DNA from: DASYML01 sp036399835
GTDB lineage: Bacteria; Acidobacteriota; Blastocatellia; Pyrinomonadales; Pyrinomonadaceae
DNA: 22,347 bases
Assembly: GCA_036399835.1 (NCBI GenBank)
Contig: DASWMI010000133.1
Span: 1 to 22,347, forward strand
Direction: 5' to 3'
The notes beneath the pieces are model-generated. The model had not been told where the DNA came from. It did no database searches and worked only from the letters and a program-made list of their open reading frames with translations. Shown here in pieces: positions 1 through 9,362 of this stretch (position 1 is the first letter of the stretch; each line of letters opens with the position of its first letter). The translations under genes and the position numbers were made by a program.

Positions 1-815
1 TTGACAGGGTGGCCCGTGGTCGCCAGGTAGATGGCCGCCGGAACCCAGACAATAAAGCTGCCAGCCATCGGAATCATGGAGAGAAACGTCATCGCCACAG
101 CCCAGACGATGGGGGACGGAACGCGCAAGACCCAGAAGGCCAGCCCGCCGAGCGCCCCCTGTATGATGGCTATGACGAGCACGCCGTAGAGGCTCGCGCT
201 GATGACATCACGCGTGCGCGCGAAAATCCTCTCGCTTTGCGCTCTTTCCAGGGGCAGTATCTCGGGCAGCGCATGCACGATTCTGTCGCCGTCGCGAAAA
301 AGGTAGTACATCGTAAAGATCACAAAAAAGATTTCGACGACCACTCCCAACAGCCCGCCGACAAAACCCAGTGTGCGTCCGGCGATACTCCCGCTGATAC
401 CCTTCAAGCGCTCGACGATGAACTGCTGCGAACGTAATTGGTCCAGGTCCACATATCGTCCGGCCCAGTTAATCATGCGTCCGGTGACGGGCGAGTTAGG
501 GTCGAGCCAGGACGAGATATTGCCCTGTAGATTCTGCGCCACGCCCGCCAGTTCGTTGATGACGGCAGAGACTATGAGAGACAGCGGGACCAGAATGACG
601 AAGACAACAAGCAGACATGAAAGCAGCGCGCCGAGCGAACGGCGTTTTGTCCTGTCAACGATTCTTTTATGAACAGGATAGAAGAAGACAACCAGCACTG
701 CGGCCCATGCCAGCACCCCGACAAAGGGCTTGAGCATCAGCCAGCAGAGGTAGAGCGCAATCGCCGTGGCGACCAGAAGTGCAATCCAACGCGGCTCAAT
801 TCGACTCTCCTTCAT
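1..815 (-). CDS. AI-2E family transporter, 5' part (runs off window)
   Basis: About 271 codons read on the minus strand from an ATG at 815; the gene leaves the window at its 3' side. It begins MKESRIEPRWIALLVATAIA and has a hydrophobic pair near residues 11-50, another long hydrophobic stretch around 65-90, a polar loop with short helices at about 95-145, then further membrane segments including VVVEIFFVIFTMYYLFRDGD and a GALGG/FLSMIPMAGSF region. This order of a hydrophobic N-terminus, a soluble loop and a conserved C-terminal membrane half is that of the AI-2E transporter/PerM family (PF01594), polytopic inner-membrane proteins linked to autoinducer-2 export or ion antiport. An AGGTGA ribosome site lies about 7 nt before the ATG. 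The other nearby ATG, at 823, reaches a stop after three codons. The substrate cannot be told from sequence. Confidence 0.85.
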   Translation of the reverse strand, partial: MKESRIEPRWIALLVATAIALYLCWLMLKPFVGVLAWAAVLVVFFYPVHKRIVDRTKRRSLGALLSCLLVVFVILVPLSLIVSAVINELAGVAQNLQGNISSWLDPNSPVTGRMINWAGRYVDLDQLRSQQFIVERLKGISGSIAGRTLGFVGGLLGVVVEIFFVIFTMYYLFRDGDRIVHALPEILPLERAQSERIFARTRDVISASLYGVLVIAIIQGALGGLAFWVLRVPSPIVWAVAMTFLSMIPMAGSFIVWVPAAIYLATTGHPV

Positions 816-855
816 CTCTTCATCACCTTGATTTTCACGCCGTGAATCAAGACAC

Positions 856-900
856 GCGCCTCTTTTTTGCTGCTCAACATGAGCAATCAAAAAGAGGCGC
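856..900. repeat. 45-nt near-perfect hairpin in the transporter-tRNA gap
   Basis: The 12-nt arms 856-867 (GCGCCTCTTTTT) and 889-900 are exact reverse complements. Inside them 871-876 (TGCTCA) pairs with 880-885 around a 3-nt loop, so only a 3x3 internal loop interrupts an 18-bp stem. The T run sits inside the stem, not after it, so this is not a standard terminator on either strand. It lies between the transporter start and the divergent tRNA and could be a processed RNA element, a small repeat-family member or a DNA cruciform. Confidence 0.7.
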
Positions 901-906
901 ACCCGG

Positions 907-938
907 TTGACTCATGCTGCGTGACGCATGTTAACATG
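907..938 (+). promoter_or_regulatory. Possible promoter and palindrome upstream of split tRNA-Arg
   Basis: TTGACT at 907-912 resembles a -35 box. TTAACA at 931-936, 18 nt further on, is a weak -10, which would start transcription about 14 nt before the tRNA. The perfect 12-nt palindrome CATGTTAACATG (927-938) covers the -10, and TGACG (922-926) with CGTCA (942-946) form an outer inverted pair. The assignment is an inference from position and weak consensus. Confidence 0.3.
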
Positions 939-990
939 ATTCGTCATTTGATTTGTGCTCCCGTAGCTCAGTGGATAGAGCATCTGCCTT

Positions 991-1593
991 CTATCATTGG
1001 AGCCTCTACAGGGAACAATAACCTGTAGAGTGGACGGCGCTATATCGGTGAAACCTAAACCGTCAAAGGCATGGCAACACCGAGGAAACCTGGTGCAACA
1101 CCATACGAAAGACAAGGGTGACCTAGGCGTTCTGAAAGCACAGGCTGACCTGTGTTTTCAAGGTTATACAATTCTTACTCCTTGTACCGAACACGCGCCT
1201 TTTGATTTAGTCATTTATAGAGATGGCCTTTTCAAAAGAGTTCAGGTCAAGTACAGGAGATTAAGTACTAAAGGGTCTATACACTTTACTCTGAGGTCTT
1301 GTTGGTCTGATGCTAATGGATGTCACGTTAAGCCTGTCAACAAGAGAGAATTGGATATAGTTTGCATATATTGTCCCGACACGGACAAATGCTACTATGT
1401 ACCAACTTCCGAGATAGACCACCGTATAACTCTCAGAATTACTAAGCCTAAGAACAATCAAAGGTCAGGCATTAAGTTGGCCGATGATTACACCAGGGCT
1501 CCGTAGAGACTACACGCGCCGCACCTGAAATGGTGAAGATATAGTCCAGACCACAAACGCCACACGGCGGCGGGGAAATCCGTAGCTGGTAAG
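991..1593 (+). mobile_element. Group I intron (IC3-like) with homing endonuclease gene
   Basis: A 603-nt intron whose core elements can be paired by hand. P1 joins the 5' exon end CTT plus C991 to GGAG (999-1002), with a U990-G1000 pair at the splice site. P2 is a perfect 9-bp hairpin (1004-1012/1022-1030). P3 is CGGCGC (1035-1040) with GCGCCG (1516-1521). P4 is CGGTG (1046-1050) with CACCG (1078-1082). P7 is GACTA (1508-1512) with TAGTC (1542-1546). P8 is CACC/GGTG (1522-1525/1532-1535). P9 hairpins are at 1558-1569 and 1571-1582, the latter with a GAAA tetraloop. The blocks GGTGAAACCTAA, GGCAACACCGAG and AAGATATAGTCC strongly resemble the Azoarcus tRNA-Ile intron and other tRNA group I introns. 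The last base is G1593, as expected. No convincing P10 was found. The endonuclease gene fills the loop between P4/P6 and P7. Confidence 0.9.
1093..1506 (+). CDS. Intron-encoded PD-(D/E)XK homing endonuclease
   Basis: A protein of about 137 residues inside the intron, probably a LAGLIDADG-unrelated homing endonuclease of the I-Ssp6803I type (PDDEXK_5), which cuts the intronless tRNA allele so the intron is copied in. With a GTG start at 1093 it has an N-terminal KGDLGVLKAQADL helix, then EHAPFDLVIY and RVQVKYRR. The catalytic set would be D38 and Q51-x-K53; the usual acidic residue of (D/E)XK is Gln here, as I recall for I-Ssp6803I. GAGGA (1082-1086) precedes the GTG by 6 nt. The frame is open upstream to a TTG at 997, but that lies in P1 of the intron, so the shorter start is preferred. 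The stop TAG (1504-1506) lies directly before P7. The gene is visibly AT-richer than its neighbours (one 60-nt line is 35% GC), which fits recent transfer. Confidence 0.8.
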   Translation: MQHHTKDKGDLGVLKAQADLCFQGYTILTPCTEHAPFDLVIYRDGLFKRVQVKYRRLSTKGSIHFTLRSCWSDANGCHVKPVNKRELDIVCIYCPDTDKCYYVPTSEIDHRITLRITKPKNNQRSGIKLADDYTRAP

Positions 1594-1744
1594 CTAAGCA
1601 GAGGGTCGCACGTTCGAGTCGTGCCGGGGGCATCCTTCAATAACTAAAAGCGGGTAGTGACAGATTACCTGATTATCGAAAGACGGACGGGCCAGCCAGC
1701 GACCTCTTCATCTTCAAGAAGCAAGCTTCAACTCAATTCGATTA

Positions 1745-4762
<3,018 letters not shown>

Positions 4763-4883
4763 GAGTTCCCCTCCATTGAAGCGATTTGAGTTTGAAAAAG
4801 CGCCGGATGAGAGACAGCATAATGCAAGGGAAGCGCGGCTGGCTAGAGTAAACCTGCGCCGCTCATCACGAACGGTCCGGGAC

Positions 4884-4911
4884 TTGAAGAAATAAGGGAA
4901 TCGTGTAAATA
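4884..4911 (+). promoter_or_regulatory. Candidate promoter of tRNA-His
   Basis: TTGAAG (4884-4889) and TAAATA (4906-4911) are separated by 16 nt and end 16 nt before the tRNA. Local AT-richness from 4890 to 4915 stands out against the GC-rich flanks. The match to a sigma-70 type promoter is moderate. Confidence 0.4.
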
Positions 4912-4927
4912 TTTTGAAGCAAAGGAT

Positions 4928-5002
4928 GGCGGCTATAGCTCAGTTGGTTAGAGCGCTAGATTGTGGATCTAGAGGTCGTGGGTTCAAGACCCACTAGCCG
5001 CC
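4928..5002 (+). tRNA. tRNA-His(GUG)
   Basis: A complete cloverleaf: G-1 at 4928 opposite C73 at 5002 (the hallmark of tRNA-His), acceptor GCGGCTA (4929-4935) with TAGCCGC (4995-5001), D stem GCTC/GAGC (4938-4941/4951-4954), anticodon stem CTAGA/TCTAG (4956-4960/4968-4972) and T arm GTGGG-TTCAAGA-CCCAC (4978-4994). The anticodon at 4963-4965 is GTG. CCA is not encoded. Confidence 0.97.
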
Positions 5003-5017
5003 CTTTAATTTTCGTTG

Positions 5018-5062
5018 AGAGTTGTGCTTGGGAATTCTCCTCAACACAACTCTTTTTTCTTT
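5018..5062 (+). terminator. Intrinsic terminator after tRNA-His
   Basis: AGAGTTGTG (5018-5026) pairs perfectly with 5045-5053 and is followed by a T-rich tract (TTTTTCTTTT). It begins 16 nt after the tRNA. An alternative stem, GTTGAG (5014-5019) with CTCAAC (5040-5045), is also possible. Confidence 0.75.
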
Positions 5063-5104
5063 TCCGGCTCGTTCAACGCAGGCCGGACACCGGAGGACAG
5101 TCGC

Positions 5105-5371
5105 ATGCCTGAGCAGAGAAGCAACGTCAACAACTCGCAGACCTACGTCGTTGAAGAGGATGGATTTACTTTTGAGACCGTCGAGCAGCATAACGGGCAG
5201 GCGACCGTCATACGCTTTCCGCTCGACAGCAAGAGTTATAACGCTGGTGACGTGCTGCTCGTCCTCTCCGGCACGGAGATACAGTTTCACGGGATGATTA
5301 GCAGTATCGCGGACGGGTGGGCGACGGCCTCAGACCACAGAGGCTCTCTGCTGCCCGCATCGGTCCAGTAA
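5105..5371 (+). CDS. Hypothetical protein, 88 residues
   Basis: I do not recognise this protein. The frame opens further upstream, but that part overlaps the tRNA-His terminator. The ATG at 5105 has GGAGG 8 nt before it, so it is chosen. The product is acidic and soluble with no membrane segment or signal. It starts MPEQRSNVNNSQTYVVEEDG, and its alternating residues (FTFETVEQHNG, TVIRFPLDSK, DVLLVLSGTEIQFHGMI) suggest a small beta-rich fold. It is isolated: a terminator precedes it and the convergent VWA gene ends 47 nt after it. No function is proposed. Confidence 0.65.
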   Translation: MPEQRSNVNNSQTYVVEEDGFTFETVEQHNGQATVIRFPLDSKSYNAGDVLLVLSGTEIQFHGMISSIADGWATASDHRGSLLPASVQ

Positions 5372-5418
5372 AGATTTCATCTTCCTCACGCGGGTCGCCA
5401 GCAGTTTCACTAAAAAAG

Positions 5419-6408
5419 CTAACGCCTCGTGTAGCCCGCCGGATGGTCTATCTCGACATCAGGGCTGGCAGAGATAATCTGTATTCGGTGATAGCCTTTG
5501 TTCGGGTGCGTTGAAAGATAGGTGAGGGCGATCTGGCCCGTCAGCGTGCCGGTCAGGTCGCGCAGGAAGGGGTCGAAGCTGACGGGCGCGCCCGTTCCCT
5601 GAAAGAAGGCGCGTCCGCCCGTCTCGCTGGAGAGCCGATTGAGCGACCCCTGCGCGTTGCCTGAGAGCAGGTTGTTGCCGCCGCCGAGCGCGGTCGGCGC
5701 ATAGAAGGAATAGATGGCGACTCCGTAACGCTGCGCCTCGTTGATGGCCCGCTGCAAATCCACGCTCTGCGAGGGCGAGCTGGTATCTATCCCGCGCGAG
5801 ACATCCAGCCCGTCCGAGATGACGAGCATCGCGCGCCGCCCGGATGGGAGAGACTCAAAGCGTTTGAGTGCTTCGATAATCTCGACATAAGGGTTGTAGG
5901 CCGAGGCGCTCGATGAAGAGAGCGGGATTCTTAAAGCGCCCGCCGCGCGTTCGAGGTCGGAAGTAAACTTTTGCCTGACCTGTAGCGAGCCGCCCCTGAT
6001 ATACCCGACCAGCACGCGAGAGCCGCGAGGCAGCCGTCGTATAAAGTCCGCGAGTCCTTTAATCTCGTTGCTGACGGAAGAGACCAGATCATCCTGGACC
6101 AGCACGGCGACAGAGAGCGGCGCGTTCTCTATGCTGCGAATGGAGAGGACACTTTGCTCCTCGCCGTCTTCACGCACGACGAGACTTATCTGCTGCAACT
6201 CCTCCCTCTGGGCCTGCGAGCCTTTCCGGCGAATAGAGATGGGAATCGTCATCGGCCTCACACCGCGCGGCTTCCCGTTGCCGTTTGAGAGGTTCTGGTC
6301 CGGTCCTTCTGCGCGGCCTCCCTGTCCCCGCGCGATAAGTATGCTCGTGCTCAGGATGACGGCTGCCATTAAAAGCAAGGCTGGAATTTGTCTCAACGTT
6401 TTTTGCAT
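5419..6408 (-). CDS. Secreted VWA domain protein (acidobacterial VWFA-related type)
   Basis: 329 residues from the ATG at 6408, which has GGAG 5 nt upstream; a GTG one codon earlier is too close to that site. Residues 8-29 form a signal peptide (IPALLLMAAVILSTSILIARG). From about 73 to 320 there is a von Willebrand factor A domain: a first strand SVAVLVQDD (99-107), a central MLVISDGLD (194-202) and a C-terminal strand with TYLSTHPNKGYHRI. The usual DxSxS metal motif is degenerate (D106-D-L-V-S). Proteins of this shape are abundant in Acidobacteriota (VWFA-related acidobacterial domain), and the known family role is protein binding or adhesion outside the cytoplasm. The partner is unknown. 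It is divergent from the gene at 6660. Confidence 0.85.
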   Translation of the reverse strand: MQKTLRQIPALLLMAAVILSTSILIARGQGGRAEGPDQNLSNGNGKPRGVRPMTIPISIRRKGSQAQREELQQISLVVREDGEEQSVLSIRSIENAPLSVAVLVQDDLVSSVSNEIKGLADFIRRLPRGSRVLVGYIRGGSLQVRQKFTSDLERAAGALRIPLSSSSASAYNPYVEIIEALKRFESLPSGRRAMLVISDGLDVSRGIDTSSPSQSVDLQRAINEAQRYGVAIYSFYAPTALGGGNNLLSGNAQGSLNRLSSETGGRAFFQGTGAPVSFDPFLRDLTGTLTGQIALTYLSTHPNKGYHRIQIISASPDVEIDHPAGYTRR

Positions 6409-6659
6409 CACTTCTCCTGTGAGCCGGACGGCTAAGCTCCGGGATGAGCGTATTATAGCTTAAAACTTCTCAAAAGCAGGCGACCCTGTGACCCGCCCGC
6501 CAGCATCTTTAAAGCGGCTGGCGCAGATAAACCGGGCAGAGTATTATCCTTATCATCGCGCCACGACGGGACGGGCCATTGCCTTGAGAGCTTCGGCGCT
6601 CTTTGGATTCGAGCGAGCCGATGCAAGGTCTCACCCGCCGGCGCGAAAGGGAGAGAGAG

Positions 6660-7451
6660 ATGGACGGAAGTCTCATCAGCAGCAGGGAAGATGCTATCAC
6701 GAAGAAGGACCGCCGGATGGAGCGACTGCTGAAGGCTGCTCCCTGGCTCAGCTTTTTTATCGTCTCGCTTCCCTTGCCTCTCATCTTCGTAGTGCTTTAC
6801 ATCCTGGCGACGGCGACCGAAACCGCCGCCATCTTTCTGCTGCTCGCGCTCAGCTCGCTCGCCATAGGCTCAATCGCCGGACTGATTGTCGCGCTCGTGC
6901 TCTTTCTTTATCGCCGTCACTGGCTCAAAGGATTCCGCGAGCGCATGGCCGCCGATGGTATTACGGCTGGCGAGCTACAATGGTTTATGTCCGAGCTGAC
7001 GAGCGCCGAGCGCAAGGCGCTCAAGAGTATAGAGCAACAGAATCCTCTGCTCGCCGACGCTTATAGAGAGACCCTGGCATCAAGGCTGACGGCGACACGC
7101 GTTGTCGCCAAATCAAAACGCGAGCTGCTTCTTCTGGAAAAACGGCTCAACCGCGTGGCCTACATACAGGGGACGGACACGACCTCCTTGCAAAGAGAGC
7201 TGCGCGAAGACCGCGAGCGATTCCAGCGTATACAGCAGGAGGGCAAGACCAGACGCGCCGAAGCCGAAGCACGCTTGCAGATGATAGAGGCTGCGGCGAC
7301 GCGCGGCGCGACCCTGGCCGATACGAATTTTGCGCTCCAGCGTCTGGAAGCCACCAACCAGCAACTCCCATATGCTCTTGAATCGGCGCGGCTCGAACAG
7401 GAGGCGCTCGAAGAGGTCGAGCGTGAGATGCGCGAAGGCAATCAACGATAG
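6660..7451 (+). CDS. Hypothetical membrane protein with coiled-coil tail
   Basis: 263 residues from the ATG at 6660, which follows a GGGAGA site; upstream in-frame starts at 6603 (TTG) and 6621 (ATG) lack one. I do not recognise it. After a charged N-terminus there are two membrane segments, about 29-51 (WLSFFIVSLPLPLIFVVLYIL) and 57-85 (AAIFLLLALSSLAIGSIAGL), then RRHWLKGFRERM and a cytoplasmic tail of about 170 residues. The tail is very rich in Glu, Arg, Gln and Ala with heptad-like spacing and is predicted by eye to be a long coiled coil (KSKRELLLLEKRLN, LQRELREDRERFQRIQQEGK). It leads a run of three same-strand genes. A membrane scaffold or stress-related role is possible but unsupported. 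Confidence 0.75.
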   Translation: MDGSLISSREDAITKKDRRMERLLKAAPWLSFFIVSLPLPLIFVVLYILATATETAAIFLLLALSSLAIGSIAGLIVALVLFLYRRHWLKGFRERMAADGITAGELQWFMSELTSAERKALKSIEQQNPLLADAYRETLASRLTATRVVAKSKRELLLLEKRLNRVAYIQGTDTTSLQRELREDRERFQRIQQEGKTRRAEAEARLQMIEAAATRGATLADTNFALQRLEATNQQLPYALESARLEQEALEEVEREMREGNQR

Positions 7452-7533
7452 CCCGCGATCTGTCAAACAGTTGAGATTGTTGAGAAGTTTCGACACGCAA
7501 TCCTGACGCAAGCAAGTTGAGAGAGAAGGCAGG

Positions 7534-8046
7534 ATGGCTGAAATTCAAACGACAGTCCCGATGCCCGGACAGGAAAATTTAGAGCCGAAAGTCGCGGAAG
7601 CCGGTTCTCAGGCCATGAACGCAAAGGATGAGAACGCGCGTTTTCTGCTTGAACAAAAGCTCGGCTATATAAACATGGCCGGCAATGTCTGCACAACATG
7701 GTGGGTCTCGTCCGTAGTCTTCTGCGCTTCGATTTTAGCTGCCGTGTGGCTCAACAGAACCGAATTGGTCCAGGCCGGAATCATCTTCTGGCTCGGACTT
7801 ATCCTTTTTGTCTTTTTCGGCAGCATCGTCACCTTCGGGACGGTCAGCGTCTTTCATCTGCGCAAAGTCCGGGCTGAAATATCCAGGCTCGCAGGGCTGC
7901 TCGATAAGGACGAAAAGGACTTCTTTTCTACAGAGCTGACGGCTTTCAGAAATTCGCTAATCATAGCTACCAGCAGCTTCGTCTTGATTTGGGGCGGCTG
8001 GACCGCTTTATGGCTGGGGCTCTGGTTTGGATACTGGAAAAAGTAG
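7534..8046 (+). CDS. Hypothetical membrane protein, 3 predicted membrane segments
   Basis: 170 residues; not recognised. A polar N-terminus of about 45 residues is followed by hydrophobic segments near 55-73 (TTWWVSSVVFCASILAAVWL), 80-105 (AGIIFWLGLILFVFFGSIVTF) and 142-166 (IIATSSFVLIWGGWTALWLG). A short charged loop, HLRKVRAEISRLAGLLDKDEKDFF, lies between the second and third. GAAGG and AGG lie just before the ATG. It begins 82 nt after the coiled-coil membrane gene, on the same strand, so the two may form an operon. There is no enzyme motif. Confidence 0.75.
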   Translation: MAEIQTTVPMPGQENLEPKVAEAGSQAMNAKDENARFLLEQKLGYINMAGNVCTTWWVSSVVFCASILAAVWLNRTELVQAGIIFWLGLILFVFFGSIVTFGTVSVFHLRKVRAEISRLAGLLDKDEKDFFSTELTAFRNSLIIATSSFVLIWGGWTALWLGLWFGYWKK

Positions 8047-8105
8047 TCTCTCAAACGGCAGGCCGACAAGCCTTGATTGCCGAACGCTAATCATCATCTC
8101 TTGCT

Positions 8106-8402
8106 ATGAGCGAAGAATCCGCACAGATGACGAAGATTGACCTCATTCGGATGGACGACGGGCGCTGGCGCGTCTTTATCAATGATGAGGATATGGCTGT
8201 GGCCTATCAATTCCCATGGGACGCGCTGCAATGCGCCATCAACGGCTCGCTCAGCGGAAAGCCCCTGCGCGGTCTTCAGACCATCACGCTGCACGCCGAT
8301 ACCGCTTCTGACCCAGAGCGCCTCGCACGCATTCGCGCCGCTCAAGTCGAACAACGCGCCCTCCTCGCTGCTCTACGCGGTCTAGACGGTGAAGGAATCT
8401 AA
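8106..8402 (+). CDS. Hypothetical small protein, 98 residues
   Basis: Not recognised. It is a soluble protein with an N-terminal beta-like part (IDLIRMDDGRWRVFINDEDM) and a helical, Arg/Ala-rich C-terminus (DPERLARIRAAQVEQRALLA). The ATG at 8106 has no good ribosome site; an ATG at 8127 (MTKIDLIRMDDG) is an alternative start. It is third in the same-strand run, 59 nt after its neighbour, and has similar base composition. Confidence 0.6.
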   Translation: MSEESAQMTKIDLIRMDDGRWRVFINDEDMAVAYQFPWDALQCAINGSLSGKPLRGLQTITLHADTASDPERLARIRAAQVEQRALLAALRGLDGEGI

Positions 8403-8453
8403 AGCAAGGATGGAGGATGAAAGATAAAGGATTAACTCGCGGGAAAAGCGATT

Positions 8454-8485
8454 GACTCGTTGACTCTTTAACTCAATTCATTCAC
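8454..8485. repeat. Degenerate 8-nt tandem repeats (GACTC type)
   Basis: Units read GACTCGTT, GACTCTTT, AACTCAAT and TCATTCAC, with an 8-nt period. They lie in the gap between the convergent 98-residue and AlkZ-related genes. Similar GACTC octamers occur at 18214-18229. Confidence 0.55.
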
Positions 8486-8509
8486 TGACCTGTTAAATCA
8501 ATCTTTTAG

Positions 8510-8566
8510 TTCATCCCTCATAGCTCATCACTCATCATTCATCGTTGCCGCGTTCATCATTCGTCA
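8510..8566. repeat. Heptanucleotide tandem repeats
   Basis: Units read TTCATCC, CTCATAG, CTCATCA, CTCATCA, TTCATCG, then an 8-nt TTGCCGCG break, TTCATCA, TTCGTCA. The array overlaps the 3' end of the AlkZ-related gene and supplies its stop codon. It resembles in style the short tandemly repeated heptamers described in cyanobacteria. Confidence 0.65.
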
Positions 8567-9362
8567 TTATCTTTCTGAGCCTGTAGACGCCAGTGTCCAG
8601 GCGTTCGGCGTAGCCTTCTGCGACGAGGGCATGGTTGCCGCGCCCGGCTTCCGTGCGGCTGAGTCCTGTCACTTTCGCCAGCTCGCCTCGCAGCGTCATG
8701 CCCGCTCCATAGAGGAACGCACGCGCAATCTCAAGCAGCGCCTCTTCGCGGCTGATTTTGACGGAAAGCTCCTCTTGAAAACGCGCTTCCGCTATGGTCC
8801 AGATGTATGTGAACCAGGGTTCATAGACCACTTCGGAAGGGATCACCTTAAAAGCTTTTTGCAGCTCGTCCAGGGCGCGTGTGAAACGCTTGCGGTCCGC
8901 GATGCCCGAAGCCTTGCGCAGATCGCAGGTCGCCAGCTCCCACTCGCGGCGCAGCGGCTTTAAGATGGCTCGCGCATCAACGGAGAGTTGCTCGCGCTCC
9001 TGCCTGCGCGGAATGCCCCAGACTGTTTTGAAATGCGGGATCAGCCTCGGAGCGACAAAAGTGGCTTTGCCCTTTGCCAGCTTCGCGTAATAGACACGGC
9101 CACGCCGCATCACCTCATCCTTGATGGTCCAGGCCAGGCTGCTTTCCGGGTCTTTCTGTACGTTGCGCGGCATGTGCGCATCGCGGCGGCCACAGACTGC
9201 TATATAGATGGATGGTCCGGGATGTCGCGCATCCGTCATCGCGGCGCAGAAGCCCACGCTCTTGATAAACCGCTCGGCCTCAAGCCCGTCCTCTACGCGC
9301 AGCTCTTCCTCGCGCCGCCACATGCGGTCGCGATGCAGTTCTATCTCTTCAGGCACATTCAT
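8535..9362 (-). CDS. AlkZ-related winged-helix protein
   Basis: 275 residues from the ATG at 9362 (GGAAG about 7 nt upstream); an in-frame TTG at 9434 is less likely. The central pattern RFIKSVGFCAAMTD, AVCGRRDAHMPRNVQKDP, WTIKDEVMRRGRVYYAKLAKGK and IPHFKTVWG matches what I recall of proteins annotated as AlkZ-related, a branch near the YcaQ/AlkZ winged-helix DNA glycosylases that unhook DNA crosslinks. The C-terminal part (EALLEIARAFLYGAGMTL, then LAKVTGLSRTEAGRGNHALVAEGYAERL) looks like a winged helix. I cannot confirm the catalytic QxQ/QxD pair of true AlkZ, so glycosylase activity is not claimed. The last residues (TNDERGNDE) are encoded by heptanucleotide repeats and are probably not functional. 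Confidence 0.6.
   Translation of the reverse strand: MNVPEEIELHRDRMWRREEELRVEDGLEAERFIKSVGFCAAMTDARHPGPSIYIAVCGRRDAHMPRNVQKDPESSLAWTIKDEVMRRGRVYYAKLAKGKATFVAPRLIPHFKTVWGIPRRQEREQLSVDARAILKPLRREWELATCDLRKASGIADRKRFTRALDELQKAFKVIPSEVVYEPWFTYIWTIAEARFQEELSVKISREEALLEIARAFLYGAGMTLRGELAKVTGLSRTEAGRGNHALVAEGYAERLDTGVYRLRKIMTNDERGNDE

Larger units (their letters stand above)
957..1632 (+). tRNA. tRNA-Arg(UCU) interrupted by a group I intron
   Basis: The exons are 957-990 and 1594-1632. Joined, they give a full cloverleaf. The acceptor GCTCCCG (957-963) pairs with CGGGGGC (1625-1631) with one U-G pair, and the discriminator is A1632. The D stem GCTC/GAGC is at 966-969/978-981. The anticodon stem TCTGC (983-987) pairs with GCAGA (1598-1602). 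The T arm is GCACG-TTCGAGT-CGTGC (1608-1624). The spliced anticodon loop reads C-U-U-C-U-A-A, so the anticodon is UCU (Arg, AGA codons). The intron lies between U34 and C35, so the unspliced RNA cannot decode. No CCA is encoded after A1632, so it must be added enzymatically. Splice sites were chosen because the anticodon loop must be seven bases, the 5' exon ends in U and the intron ends in G. Confidence 0.9.

Noticed and set aside
9..672. Plus-strand open frames over the transporter
   Set aside because: Their products are low-complexity and charged, while the minus strand encodes a clear AI-2E transporter.
997..1092. TTG-started extension of the intron endonuclease
   Set aside because: It begins in P1 and runs through P2-P4 of the ribozyme; the conserved domain begins after the GTG at 1093, which has a ribosome site.
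8454..8566. CRISPR-like array
   Set aside because: The units are 7-8 nt with no spacers, and no cas gene is present.
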